Of a stretch of 64,000 nucleotides of DNA, positions 10,690 through 25,000 are shown piece after piece. The notes below the pieces were generated by a model that was given only the letters and a program-made list of their open reading frames with translations, was not told where the DNA came from and did no database searches. A program made the position numbers and the translations under genes. How positions within the stretch are numbered: the stretch's first letter is position 1; every line of letters starts with the position of its first letter. The stretch spans positions 19,948,074 through 20,012,073 of the forward strand of contig CM060849.1 in the NCBI GenBank assembly GCA_030737835.1. The letters run 5' to 3'. This DNA is from Acorus gramineus. Lineage: Eukaryota > Streptophyta > Magnoliopsida > Acorales > Acoraceae.

Positions 10690-12600
10690 GAAAGAGGTTA
10701 TGCGCATCCGAAGTGGTCCCTCCTCCCACTGTTCTTGTTGGATATCACTATTTCAGTTAAACAGTTTGACAAAGCTCTCTGTAAATTGGAAAATATTAAA
10801 AAGTATCTTTGAAAAAAAAAACATGAAAAATTTCGAACGAGAGGGATCGGATATAACTCGTTTGACAGTGATTGGGATGTGTATATATGAAACTACTACA
10901 TGTTGGGGTGTAAATTAAACAAGAGTAGTAAATCGTGTAAGTGTAACATCGCTCTTATATATGAATTATATAAATATAACTTTAATTATGGTCCATAATG
11001 ATTTTTTCTCATTACAATTTAAAGGATCAGAAAGTAAACCAACATGTCTTGCTATAAAGCCAACGCCGATTGTTAGGTTAAACACAGTGATTATCATATT
11101 TTGGAGTGTTAACAAAAATCTATACTGGTTGGTATCAGTACCACCAAGATGAAAGAAAGGAAAGAATGATAGAACACCAAGACTTGACTTATAGTTGGAA
11201 GATCGTTTCTGTCAACACAACTCTGTACAGAAGTATAGTACCATTGAAAGTCGAATTAAGTATTCATATGAAATTATTTTTTATAATTAAGCTCAGAATA
11301 ACATATGATAGCCTCAAAATTTTCACCTTGAGGTTATGCAATGTATATGACCTCAAACAAATAGAACATGATAGTTTTAGATGATTTTTGGACTACTTTT
11401 GGGCCGATATGTGTCATTTTTCATTACACATACATATCATATAATAGCAATATACTATACAAAATTATGTAATGATAGTTAGAAATTTTGATATTTATGC
11501 CACCATGGATCACATTATTAGACATAATGTTAATAAGAATCATCAAGTTGGGGATTTAATTATTTTAATAGTATGATGAGTTTCAATAACACATATATGC
11601 ATGTAAACATGTATGTGCATTAGGATACTTCATATGTAATTTATATGATGATGATGAAAGACATACCACTTAGATTCGCGTAGCAAAGACAACGACATGT
11701 TTATATGTATTAGTTTATATGAAATTTAGGGTTAGAGGGTTTTCTTTTCTTTTCTTTTAAAAATAAGGGAAATCTAGGATTGGAGTTTTATTGAAATCCC
11801 AATAATATGATATATATATATATATCTATCTTATCTAGCGGTATCTAAATTCTAAACATTCAAACTACTTCGGTTTTGTTATTTTTTCTCTTCTGATTAG
11901 GTCAATCATCTTTGTCGACAAAAAAAAAAAAAACAGTTGAATGGTCACAATCACCTATTATGGCAAATTTCAACTGCTGGTATAGTCGTATGGAAGACTT
12001 AGTGATAGCAATATTTATAATCTAAACTTACCATCATAGTTTATATATCTTCAACACTTGGAGGTCTTGTAAGAGATTCATCGATTTTGATAACATGGAG
12101 AAATAATTGTTTGTGAATATTGTTTATTGTGGTTCTTATTAATCTTGAATGAAAGACAAATAAGTGGGTATTTTATATAATTAATTAAACTTACGGTACG
12201 ATCTAATATATATGTTGACCATGTCAGGGTTGTATGTAGTCAAACAGTGGTCCTGTTTTTTTGGAACTGGCAAGTGGCAACCCACACAGCTCTGCTGATG
12301 AAGAAAAAAATATTTCCTTCAAATCCCAGACAAAAGAGGCACTGCATATATTTATTTATATATATATATAATAATCATTCATGGTAACATGGGTCATTAC
12401 TTGTTACATAATCTTTAATAGATGTTTATCATGCTATGCTTGTTACATAATCTTTCATAAATGTTTATCATGCTATGCTGCAAAGGTACATTAAAAGGTA
12501 CCCAGTCACTACAACTTGTCCGTGACTGTACTCGTGTTTTCTTTATTTCAAAAGGTGTAGGTACTCGACATTTTAATTATTTTCAGTAGGGGTTGATGGA
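10690..12600 (+). repeat. Copy 2 of the duplicated non-coding block
   Basis: Colinear with 7085-9000 (matching anchors are listed under copy 1). It lacks the LTR found in copy 1 and carries additional AT-rich sequence at about 11300-11870. An internal duplication of ACATAATCTTTNATA plus ATGTTTATCATGCTATGCT occurs near 12407-12479. ORFs in this block (for example 10483-10812) show no known domain. Confidence 0.7.
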
Positions 12601-15600
12601 ACACCCTTTTCATTTTAACAAAAAAATATTAAAACCATGTTAATATTTTTTTATTACTTTAAAACGATGGAATTAAGCTCGCACCACATTAAATAAGTTT
12701 ATTGATGTAATTATTTTATAAACAAAAAATTGTATGATAAAACTGATAACGAAATGAAAGGGACAATGTGACATGATAATGAAATGAATGTTGGTTAACT
12801 ATAAAAAAAAAAAAAACTAACATGCTCTAATAAATTAAAACAGTTCAAGCCAAAACTTGGATCTATCAAAAGTATTTCACGTGGTAGAGTACTTTACATG
12901 GTGAATGATGAAAGATTCTTATATTATTAATAGAAAAACTCTAATATACATGATAATAAAATTTTATGATACAAATAAAAAAGTAAATGGGGACCGAAGA
13001 AAGATTAAAATATCCAAACACACGATAATCGATAATCATGGTATGTGTTCATATTATGTGAAATTAATTTTCGTGCTACAATACAATTTTTTGAACATTT
13101 TTTAGGGGCTCAATTTCTCTTATATTTCATCAATTTATTTATAAAAAGTGATTTTGATAAACTAAAAATAACTTTTTAGGAAATAGGAGAAACCTAGAAA
13201 TACAACTTAGGTAAATATAACCTGGGTTTTTTAAATTTTAATTGTTGTTGAATCAATTTTAAGGTGGATTGATTTAGAAAATCTGGGTTAAGATTGGGGT
13301 TCAATTGAGGGTTTAGGGGTTGATGTCTTGTATTTTAATTTAACCCGATCATCAATAGAATTTTGGTTAAATAGACAGTTGGATGCTGTTTGAACTTTTT
13401 TTCTTTTGTAATTTAATCTTTATGTCGTACGAGTTTAAATTTGTTTAAGTTATAAAAAAATATTTGAATAGGTACGCTAATCCTATTTGATCCATAATCG
13501 ATCCAAATTCAATTTGGAAATTCGAGTTATTTGGAAATTGATTTTACAGAAAACTGACCAAGGTTTTAAACTTTTTTTTATAAGAATCTGTCTGCAGTTT
13601 TTTACCCCAATCTTTTTATTTAGAAATATGTTTGAAAAAATTAACTTTCTACGAATCTAAAAGTGGCCTAAATTCGTTTCAAGACATCAGACTGTGAGTT
13701 TCTAGACAAACTATTTGGACTGCAATATATTATTGATTGGGGTGCTATTACACTTAGATCCGTTTTCAACCTCAATTCTGGTCCTATATATATTGATAGA
13801 AAACTAACGACGCATATATTCACGTTAATAAGACATATGCTTTAAAAGAATTTTTTTACATTTTCTATAAATGCATCCATGCAATTCATTGGAGTATATA
13901 CTTCACTTTTTTATAAAAACATGTACCTTATTAAATGAGGTATGTTATTTTAAAAAAATTCAAAACAAATGTAGACTGAAATTAAAGCTGAAAATAAGGC
14001 TGGATGCACAATTATCCTATTGATAAATAGATGACTCATATGCATAGTTGCAATAACGTAAAATAGGATTATCAGATTTTGGACCACAATCGTGTTATCA
14101 TTATGTCCCCAGTGACCCATAGCACAACGGTTCATGATTTATCTATGTTAAAGTTAGGCCTTGAATTTGAGTCTTGATGTCGTGTCATATCTCCTATGTT
14201 AGACGAAATTCAAAAAAAATTTAAAGTCAAGGTAGTTTTTTCAGTTTGATCGAAAAATGGAGAGTACATCCGATATAAAAAATAAAAATAAAAAAGTCGT
14301 GTCATCGTGAAACGGTAATAACCCACTCACGAGGTTGCTTGCGCAGCTGTCGAAATGTGGCTCACAGATAATCCAACACGTACAATCATTTATTTCCATT
14401 TCACGACACCTAACAAAATAAAACTCCGTTCAAATAAACATTCAAAATCTTTCATTTTATAATATAATAATAACTTCAGGAATAACAAAACAAATAAAAC
14501 AAGATTAGTTTCATTAATCTTTGCCGTCCAGTGAATCTCTCCCGTCCACGTGGATATCCTTTCTCTGTTCAGGTGCCACACGCACATCCTCCAACGCGCG
14601 AACTAGATTAAACGCATTCTAAATCTCAATATTTGGACCCTTATGCCCTGGTTATAAGATTGAGGCACATGGTGAATAAATTCGAAACATATTTGTTTAT
14701 TGTGAATAAATATAGCTAATAATCTGATATTAATATTTTAGATCTTTTAAAATTATATTATTCCATTAATATAAGAGGGCTCACTTAAATTATTTGTTAT
14801 TATTTTTTCATATCATATAAATCTTTATCCACATCTTATTCATATTATATAAAATAACTTATTTGTAGTTAACCAACCAACAAAATTTTATTTTTATGTT
14901 TTTAAATGAGAATAACTAGAAACACAATAAAAAAATAATAATTTATTTATTATCTTTATTAGATAGTTATTTATTATGAAATAGTTTATAGTTTATGTTA
15001 CTACCTACCAGGCTCAATTTGCTTATATTAACACTCACTCTGTGATATAAAATCCATTAGTTCAATATAGATAATAATTATACTGCCGTTTGGGAGGCAC
15101 AAACGAATGGGGCTTTGTTTTTTTAACTAATTCCTATACTTCATATCAACATGAATTTCTTAGGGGAGGCTCAAACTTCCTCCTATAGTGGAAATAGTAT
15201 ATTTTTTAATTATTTACATTTAAAAATATAACAATATTTTTTATTATTTTATTAATCATAAATAAATTGTAAATAAAAGTTAAATAATATATGAATAATG
15301 ATTTTTTTTATTTATAAAAAGTGCTGATAAATAATTTTATACGCGATCCTTGCATACATGTAAAATAGTTTTAATAGAATAATATTATTCTAAAGGACAC
15401 TTAAAATGCTAATATCATGTTATTTCAACAAATTCTAAATAGTTATCCTAGATTATTCCTAGGATACAAACTCTACTTTATGCTTTATTCCAATCTTGTT
15501 TGTGATCTTTTATACTGTAAAAAAAAGAAAAAAGATTATTATTATTATTATAAGAGTCCGTCTAGTAACACAATTGTGTGAGGTGATTGTATTTTTTAAT

Positions 15601-15660
15601 TAAACAGAAAATTTAAATGTGTTATCAAACAGTCCATATTTAAAAAAAAAACGTCTTTAA
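12601..15660. other. Gene-free spacer upstream of the Ca2+-ATPase gene
   Basis: AT-rich and non-coding. A CACGTG G-box core lies at about 14548-14553, about 1.5 kb before the ATPase start codon. The segment at about 14640-15010 resembles decayed MITE DNA but no ends or target duplication could be fixed. A degenerate tRNA-like pair of boxes near 14120-14180 is too weak to call a SINE. Confidence 0.35.
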
Positions 15661-16054
15661 AAACAGTCCGTTGTACGAAACAACCACGAAATTTCCTCAG
15701 GCACTCTCTCTCCTCCCGAGGTTCGGAGCGAACGAACGGACGAGCGAGCTTTCCAAGAAACTTCAAACGAACAAAAACCTACACTGCAATCACCGAAAAG
15801 GTTTCCGACGAACCGACTCGCCTCGGTAAGCTCGGTCTATAAATAGCCATCCATGCCTGTTCTTTCCGTTTTTTTTTTTTTTTTCTTCGTTTTCTTCGTT
15901 TTCTTTTGCCATTTCTGGCGAGAGAAAAAGAGGGGGAGGTGTTTGATCGGTGGTTTCGGTATCTCGTTCTGAGAGCGATCACTGTTACATTGCACGGTCC
16001 AGATTCTAATCCTGCTGCCGGTGTCATCTCTCCTGCGACAGAGACTCGCTCGCG
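15661..16054 (+). promoter_or_regulatory. Core promoter and 5' UTR of the ACA-type Ca2+-ATPase
   Basis: GC content rises sharply from about 15690. TATAAATA at 15838-15845 is a good TATA box, placing transcription start near 15870 and leaving about 185 bases of leader before the ATG at 16055. The leader contains a pyrimidine-rich stretch (T run and TTTTCTTCG repeats, about 15870-15905). CT-rich sequence further upstream could mark an alternative start. Confidence 0.45.
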
Positions 16055-19000
16055 ATGAGTAGCGACGGCAGCGTTCCGCGGACGTCGTCCAATCAGTACC
16101 ACCAGGGGAACGATGTGGAGTTCGGCAAGGATGGCTATGGTAGCGATGAGGATGAGGTCAGGACGCTCAGCCTGTTTGAAATCCCCTCGAAGAACGCGCC
16201 GATCGAGCGGCTCAGACGGTGGAGGGTATGTGTTTTCTCTGTCGGTGAAATGATTGATGTGTGAATATATATGGAGGCGTTGTTTATCATCTGCATTGTC
16301 GTGTTTTGTTGATTTTTCTGGATTGGAGATCATAGCGGATCTGATTTGTTCAATTGTTTTTTTTCTCGATCTCAGCTTGAGATGGATTTTAAAGGCATTA
16401 TTTGTTTAAAAACCGTGCTGTCATGTTTGGTTTCATGGATTGATATTTTGGATGATTGAATAATCTATTTTTTTATTGGGTGCAATCGTTTAAAAAAGTG
16501 TGAATACAAATCCAATCATCATTTGATCATGGTGGCATGGGGTATATGTTGTTTTGCTTAACTTGATGTCAGGGTAACAATACTTAATGTATTTATTTCA
16601 AATTTTTACAATTGAAAACTAATGAATTTTGATGCATCTGTGTATATATCCTCCATTTTTCACAAGTGCGTGTCATATTTTTTAAAATTTTGTTTGGAAC
16701 TAATTAAAATCTAATATTAGTTGAAAGCCATGTGTAGCTAAGATGGTCATTTATGTTGTTGCAGCAAGCAGCACTTGTGCTAAATGCTTCCCGTCGTTTT
16801 CGATATACTTTGAATTTGAAGAAGGAGGAGGAGAAGGAGAAAGTGAGGAGGAAGATTAGAGCTCATGCACAAGTTATACGGGTAATTGGGTAGTCTATTC
16901 CAAAGGCATAACATTGGATTTTTTTTTTCCTAATTCCAAGCTGATTTTTGTGATCTTAAAAATATTGGGACTGTTTTGTTTTTTTTTTTATCAGGCTGCC
17001 TTTCTTTTTAAAGAGGCTGGGGAAAAAGAGTCTCTTCCAGGTACTTTACTCTTGCTGAATTTCCGCCTATACTTGGTTATGGACTTTTAGTTTATATATT
17101 ACTTAAAGAGTGTGTTATATTTAATAATGTTAATCTTCACCTTCTAATTCAATGCTAGTATTAAGTTTTGGGCAGTAATTCAGTTCTCTGAAATTTAATT
17201 GTGCCTTTTTGATATGTGTACATGTTATAACTCATTTTGCTTGATTGAAATATTCCATCCATGTCAACATATACAGTCTGACTATAATTCCTTCTTTAAA
17301 AAAATATATCTATTCTGACATGTTATCCTGTTAAAAAGGGCAACATGTGGAGTTAAAAGTGCCTTCAGCTGGCGATTATGGGATTGGACAAGAGCAGCTT
17401 ACCACAATGACCAGGGATCATAATTTCTCCATGCTACAAGATTACGGAGGGGCAAGTTCACTTCATATATATGACCTATGTATTTATATTCTAACTCTTT
17501 TATACATGGCTAAATGGATCATATGCATTGTATTAACACATCAGGTTAAAGGGCTCTCAAATCTGGTAAAAACAAATCTGGAGAAGGGAATAAACGGAGA
17601 CGATACTGATATATTAGGTAGGAGAAATGCGTTTGGAGCAAATCAGTATCCCCGGAAAAAAGGGAGGAGTTTTTGGGTATTCTTTTTGTCCACACTTTCA
17701 TTTTTTCCCTTTTCTTTTGTTTAACATGCTTATCATGATCTTTGACAAGAAATTCCAATGTCATTAGATTGGACTTATTCATACGTGCTTTGTGTTTGTA
17801 GCGGTTCCTTTGGGAAGCCTGGCAAGATTTAACGCTTATCATATTGATGGTGGCAGCTGCAGTATCACTGGTTCTGGGCATAAAGACAGAGGTGAGCATG
17901 GCCCTAAGATGATATACTTTCAACCAATTTCCTAATGTCTTCATAATCTTCAATCAGTTTATACCATGTTATAGTTTGCAAATGCACTGTTGACCAAGAT
18001 TTTTTGAAGAGTCGTCAACTAGAATGTATCAAGAACTTAATAGAGCTTTTATTAAAGCTCAAATCATAGTAAAGTTACTGCTAGAAGATAAATAATAGTC
18101 ATGAAATCTACCCAGAATCATTGTTTTACTAGAAAATAATAGTCAGGAAATCAACCAAAATAATAGTGATGAGTAATATGCATATGGACAACATGTCAAT
18201 ATGTAGTGCAAAATTTTCATTTAATTGTAGTTTCTTGACAATGTGGATTTCTTGACCCCTTTTGTTTATCTGATATAACAATGAGGAAAACCACCTTTTG
18301 TATTGCTACAAAGGTAACTGGTGATAAGAAGCATGACATGTTGTTTTAGAAGTCCTCTTTTGTTTTTGTTTTTGTTTTGTTGGGATAAAAAACTGCTAAT
18401 TTCCCATAAGTTTCTATTTGCCATCAAACGCTAAAGTAGTTCAATTAGGCCGGGTTTCATTTGAACTCCTCTTCTCATTTTAAACTTGTGCATGTTGATT
18501 TTCTATTAAATGTCTCAATTTGTGGGACATGGAATTTTATTCATAAATTCTATTCATTATGCTACAACTTGCCTTTGTGCTTTTACGTGATGAAATTCTT
18601 TCCCTCTTAAAATTGTTCTAGGGTATTAAAGAAGGGTGGTATGATGGTGGAAGCATTGCCTTTGCAGTGGCTCTTGTCATACTGGTAACAGGTACAAACA
18701 TCAACAATTTATAAGTTCTCACATCTTCATGTTTAATGTCATGCAGGGACTTCATTTTAATACAAGAGGTTGCGTAGGATATTCATATTTGTGGAAATTT
18801 GTTCAATTCCTAAACATTTATGCATTTTGTTGTATGCTAGCTTTCACGTGAATGACTTAGATGTGTGGGATGACGACTTCTTAGCCATATGACAATTAAA
18901 TATGCAAGGTTAAATACACAAGAACGGACTCCACAAATTGTTGTGCTTTCTGGAGCATGTTGATGAATAAGTCTTATTGTTATTGCAATATCTAAAGGCC

Positions 19001-22000
19001 AATATCAGATTGTTCCATGCACCTGATGTATCATCACTAGGAAAATGGAAATATACATGATTTTTTTTTGTGGGTAAAAATATGTTTGATATGCTGGAAT
19101 GTGCAGATTATTTCTGTATCTCAACTCTTTGTTTTGAATCTTTTTATTGAAATATAAAGTTCTTGCATTTCGTAAGTACTATTTGAAAAGAACAATCTAG
19201 TGAAATCATACCAGTGGACTATGTCATTCTTCATTTCAATAATTTTCTTGTTTGGTGTATGCCAAAAAGATGTCACTTCCATTGGAAGCATTGACTCAAA
19301 ATATACAGCTGTACTGACATGTCATTAATTTTTTTATGCTCTTTTTTTTACTAGCTGTGAGCGATTACAGACAGTCTCTTCAGTTTCAAAATTTAAATGA
19401 CGAGAAGCGTAATATTCACATTGAGGTGTGTGCTAAGATAGCATGAAAATGCTTTCTTTATTATTATTCTTCTTTTAGATTACTAGACATTTTTAATCAG
19501 TTAAGTTATATTGGTGTTTAGGTCATTAGAGGTGGTAGAAGAACTGAAATTTCAATATTTGATCTCGTGGTTGGTGATATTGTACCCCTCAAAATTGGCG
19601 ATCAGGTGGGCAAAAATGTTTATTTATTTATTTTGGGAGAAACTCTTATTTCATTTATGTATTCAGGTGGAATTACTGATGTAGATTTCATGCAGGTTCC
19701 TGCTGATGGAATCTTTATCTCTGGTCACTCTCTGTCTATTGATGAATCCAGTATGACTGGCGAGAGCAAAATTGTAGGAGTACCTTTCTTTCTTTACTGC
19801 ATAGAGTGAGATTGATAAGTCTTCTAATGTACATGCTGAAATTCTTACAGGTTCACAAGGATCATAAAGCACCATTTTTTATGTCAGGATGCAAGGTGGC
19901 TGATGGTTATGGGACTATGCTGGTAAGTGTAATCATGGTTGTTCTTTTCTGAAACGTTTTCAATTTCTCTCTTGATGATAGATGATGGGTGGGCAATTGA
20001 TACTACTGAAAGAACGACATAATAGCTTAAACATACATCAACGAATATTTATATGTGGTTTGAAGTATTGAAACAGTTGATAGATTAGTGGTTATCTGTC
20101 TGCCTGCTTTAACAGGTAGCAGGTTCATGTAACTATGAACTTAGGCTGAGCTTAGGCTGGGAGATATTGTTGTTTTGGTGATGATATTGATTGATTGATA
20201 GAATATCTAATGAAATTTCCTCACCCCTTCACATTCTTAATTTTCTTAATTGTGTTTTTTTCCCGTGTCTGATTTGCTCATTCTCTGGGACCTCCTGTTA
20301 TATAAAATTGATGTTCTATGTTTTTCCTTGTGATTTCTCTTCTCCAAACATTTTTCTGTTGTTTGCATTGGCATCGCTGCGCAGGCATTTGGGTTTAGCA
20401 GGTCGATTCATTCACTTCTGCCTAGTGTAATTTAAATGATGTTTTGATAGTCTGAGCACCCCTATTATGTACAATTTTCTAGTCTGTTGGCTGTTACTTA
20501 CTGAAATATATTCAGGTAACTGGTGTGGGAATTAATACAGAGTGGGGGTTACTGATGGCTAGTATTTCGGATGATTCCGGAGAAGAAACGCCTCTGCAGG
20601 CATGTAATCTGGGCATCATATTTTCAACTTGATTTTCTGCTACAAGTTGCCTCCATTTTTTCTTGTCATTGATATATTTTTTTTTGGGTAAAGGTGCGCT
20701 TGAATGGGGTTGCCACTTTTATTGGCATTGTTGGTCTCTCTGTTGCTTTCCTTGTTCTGCTTGTTCTTATTGCCAGGTAAGGTGGAATGCATTCACATTT
20801 TATCCAACACTCTTCAGTTCTCCTCTAATTTTAATTTGCACAGATATTTCACTGGGCATACCAAAAACCCAGATGGCACTGTTCAGTTTGTCAAAGGAAA
20901 AACAGGCTTGAAAGATGCAGCAAATGGGGTGGTTAAAATAATTACTATTGCGGTATGTCTTACAATGTTTCCCCAACCTCTGGTTTATAGTCTATCAATT
21001 TTTTCTTTGTTAAATAACCAATTGGCTGAACTCAGGTCACTATTGTGGTTGTTGCGGTGCCTGAAGGGTTGCCTTTGGCAGTGACTTTGACGTAAGTTTA
21101 TTTCAATTTTTCTGATGCGTTTAGTATTGTGTGGGTGGTGCCTACTCATTTGATATTTATATACATATAGGCTAAACTTGTTCTCTTTTATTTTGACGCA
21201 GACTTGCGTACTCAATGCGTAAAATGATGGCTGACAAGGCTCTGGCAAGAATTCTTTCTCCTTTGAATTATGACTTGACTAGTGTAGGCTAATACCATTT
21301 AATATATCTCTCCTATGGTTGAGTCACAGGTTCGGAGGCTTTCAGCATGTGAAACTATGGGATCTGCCACAACGATTTGTAGTGACAAGACTGGAACTCT
21401 TACTTTGAATCAGGTTATGCATGTTGCATTTCTTTTATTCTTTTTCACCTTCTACATTTATTTATTTATATATGATAGATGATCTTTACAAGATAGATGA
21501 CTTGTGGTGTCTCCACGTAATTTGGACTTTTTATGAATTCAGTTCATATTGTTTCAGATGACTGTAGTTGAAGCATTTGTTGGCGGAGAACGCATGCGTT
21601 CACCAAATAGTTTGGAAGGTGTATCTTCAGCTGCATCATCTTATTTAATTGAAGGCATCGCACAAAATACAACCGGAAGTGTTTTCATGCCAGAGGTAAA
21701 ATCTGCTTTTCTTTTCTTCGCTTGCATAAATTTGTTTAGAGGTATGACTATAGTACCAAATAGTTTTTTTAAGGTAGAGTTGCTTGTAAGAACCCTTGAT
21801 GAATGATTTTGTTAATAAATTAATGATATTGAAAGTGCTTAATTTTCTGTAATGAAATTTAAAGTTGAAGAGAACTGGTCATTTTAGTTTATTTGTATGG
21901 CTTCTTACTTTAAATAAACTCTGTACTAAAGTATTAAAGTAAGGAGGGAAAAATGGACCAATGATGGAAATGTGATGCGTGAAGAAAAAATATCACATCT

Positions 22001-25000
22001 TTTCTGCAGTTTCACACTTAGCAAAATGATTTAGGATAAAATGGGGATTGTTATGGGGATCCCTTGTTATTTCCAAGGGGCGATACAAATGTGGAGATGG
22101 TTCAAAAATTAAAGAATGGATGGGGATAGAAATCCAAAATCAAAGTTGATAAAATTAAATTTATTCCTCAGAAAGTTTGTCGGATCTTATGGCTCACACG
22201 AAATGATATGATGTTTCAAAGTAGAAACCTAATTGGGAGAATGTTTGGTTTAGTACTGTAATTTTTTTGCAAGAGTGGGGCAAGCATATTTTGGAGGTAA
22301 ACACAGTGCTAGAGGAAGTGGGGAAGGGGAGGTTCCTATTGTAATCATGTGTGGGCATCTTAGAGGCTTATTTTGACCATTCAATTTGTTTTCTTTGTGT
22401 CTTTTTTTTTTCTTCGTATTTTCTTCTCTAATTGTAAGAGGGAGATCCCTCATTTCCATTCTTATGGATGTCCTATTTGGTCCTATTTGGAACTGGAATT
22501 AGTTGTATATTTGGAATTTGTTAATCTTGATAAGTAGTTTTGTCTGATTGTGTGGCACTGATGTACACAAAAACATAGTAATTAGTTTTTGAATAAGTTA
22601 GTGGTGCCTTTTGGCCATGTTTTCTCTAGAGCGTTGTTATTTTCGGTTGACCAATGTACTGGCGAGGGAATGGTCTATCAGTGCAGTACTGCAGTACCTT
22701 GCCATACATGTTCTTTGTGGATGTTTTTATGATATTTTTGCATTGCCTATTGGATTAAGCGATAATCTTATAATGATTTCTGTTATTGTGGAGTATCATC
22801 TTTTGTTTTGATTGAGTGATAACTTATAATATGCAGGATGGTAAAGCTGTTGAGGTTGCAGGCTCACCAACTGAAAAGGCTATTCTTTCTTGGGGTGTTG
22901 AGGTATAATCATAAGGATTCATTCTTTTGTGATTTTATTCTACTATTTTCTCACTAATCCTGAAAATTTCCTTACTATCACAGCTGGGAATGAAATTTGA
23001 TGATGTGAGATCCAGATCCAGAGTTCTTCATGTTTTTCCATTCAACTCTGAGAAAAAGCGCGGAGGTGTTGCACTGCAGCTGGTACACTGATTTCAACAT
23101 CCATTATAAAATGAGTAGCCAATCTTAGATTTGACAATTTCATGTTATTCATTCTTGTTCTTGCTCATAAACTGCACTAATGAGATTTTGTACGGCATGT
23201 CTTCTAAATTATGTTTTTTGCCCTTTTTTCTTCTAAAAGGTGTCTTGATGACTTCCAGAATTGCTTTTCCTATTTTATTTTGTACGGCTTTAATATGTAG
23301 TTTTAGCCTGCTACTTTATTTGCTCGTGTAGTTTATTTTTTTCTTTTATTGTTTTTTATGCTCATATGTATGAACAAAACTATTGATTACAACTTGCTTG
23401 TATGTCCATGTTAGTGTAAAAAAATTTCTGGCGGACCAGTTGGGATATGGATTTTCTGATTTTGAGTTGCATTTCGCGTGCTTTGATAATTCCAACTGAT
23501 CTTTAATTATTGACTGCCTTGCTAGGTTTTTGGTTGAAATTATTTAGCTTGCAATGCCAATGATTAGTCCAAAAGTTTAACTTCCTAATAGAAATTTGTG
23601 GAACACTTTGAATATTTATGCTGTTTGACTTCCTAATAAAAATTTGAGGAACACTTCAAATTTTTATGGTAAATTTACAAAATCTGTACTTGAAATGCTG
23701 ATCACATTAATTTTTCAAATGTATGTTATGTGCACATATTTACAGGAAGACTCTGAGGTTCACATACACTGGAAAGGGGCTGCTGAGATAGTTCTATCCT
23801 CTTGTAAATACTGGCTTGCCACGGATGGTACTGTGAAGTCAATGGATAATAAGGTAACATTGTCCTGTTTTATCTTTTATGTTTGCGTTATATCTATCTG
23901 TTTATTTTTATTTATTGTGTATTTCCAGATAGATGAATTCAAAAAGATGATTGATGACATGGCTGCAAAGAGCTTGAGATGTGTTGCCTTTGCGTATAGA
24001 TTGTATAGCATAGAAAATATCCCAAATGAAGAGCAACGAGACCAGTGGGCTTTGCCTGAGGACGAACTAATATTTCTTGCTATCGCGGGATTAAAGGTAT
24101 GGGTGAAAAACTTGGAGATGATATTATTAAATTGGGTGTTAACTGAATATAATGTTGTGTTTACTATTGTGAACTATGTTTAACTGACGTTATCATTCTC
24201 AAGATTTCTGATGGTTTGGTGGATTCTCTCAATTGAATTTGTAGGATCCATGCCGACCTGGGGTTAAAAATGCTGTACAATTGTGCACCCATGCTGGTGT
24301 TAAGGTACACTTAACTTTTGTTCTCCAGATTTGATGATTTTTATTCTGCTTGCCAACATATTCAGATAAGTATTTCCCCTTATTTTTTGGTGATATGAAC
24401 TCAATGTTAGTTGGGATTTGGGAAAAGCGAATCACCTGCAGATCCTGTGCATCATTATTTCCTCTTACTAATACAAAAGGAATTGATATGTAGGCTTCCT
24501 AGAAAGTCTACCACATTGTTGGATTTTCCCCCCAAATGCTGCATTTAATAGAAGTTTGTTGCAGTTGAACTTTTTCATGGAATATTCAAGGGTTTGATGT
24601 AGATTTTCATGGAGACATGTAAAACATTTGTTCTTGGTATTTTTTTTAATATTGTTAGAATCACATTTGGCAGAGGCATGGGAAGGAGATGTTTAGATTG
24701 GTTGGAGACTAATGAAAATAATGAATGATTTTAGCATTTTACAGGTTTGATATGTTGCTAGACTTTATTTGAAAATATAGAATTAGAAGAAATAAATGGA
24801 ATAATGTCTATTACGTAATGGAGACCGAAAGGTCCCTTATATAGTTACAAGATGTACAAACCCTAAAACAGAAAAAGACCAAAATATCCATGACAAAAAT
24901 TTGAGTCGGGGGCGTTGCCCCTGAACCCCCGTATGCCCACAATCGGCGATTTCCCACATGGGCCTGTTGTTGAGCCTATTCCCTCCCGCCCGGGAGGGGG

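Noticed and set aside
15779-16333. 184-codon minus-strand ORF over the first exon of the Ca2+-ATPase
   Set aside because: It overlaps the leader and first coding exon on the opposite strand, has only basic low-complexity runs and no known domain; it is a shadow of the real gene.
20663-21084. ORFs spanning ATPase exons 13-15 without splicing
   Set aside because: They read through introns or in wrong frames; the conserved protein requires the spliced exons given in the gene entry.
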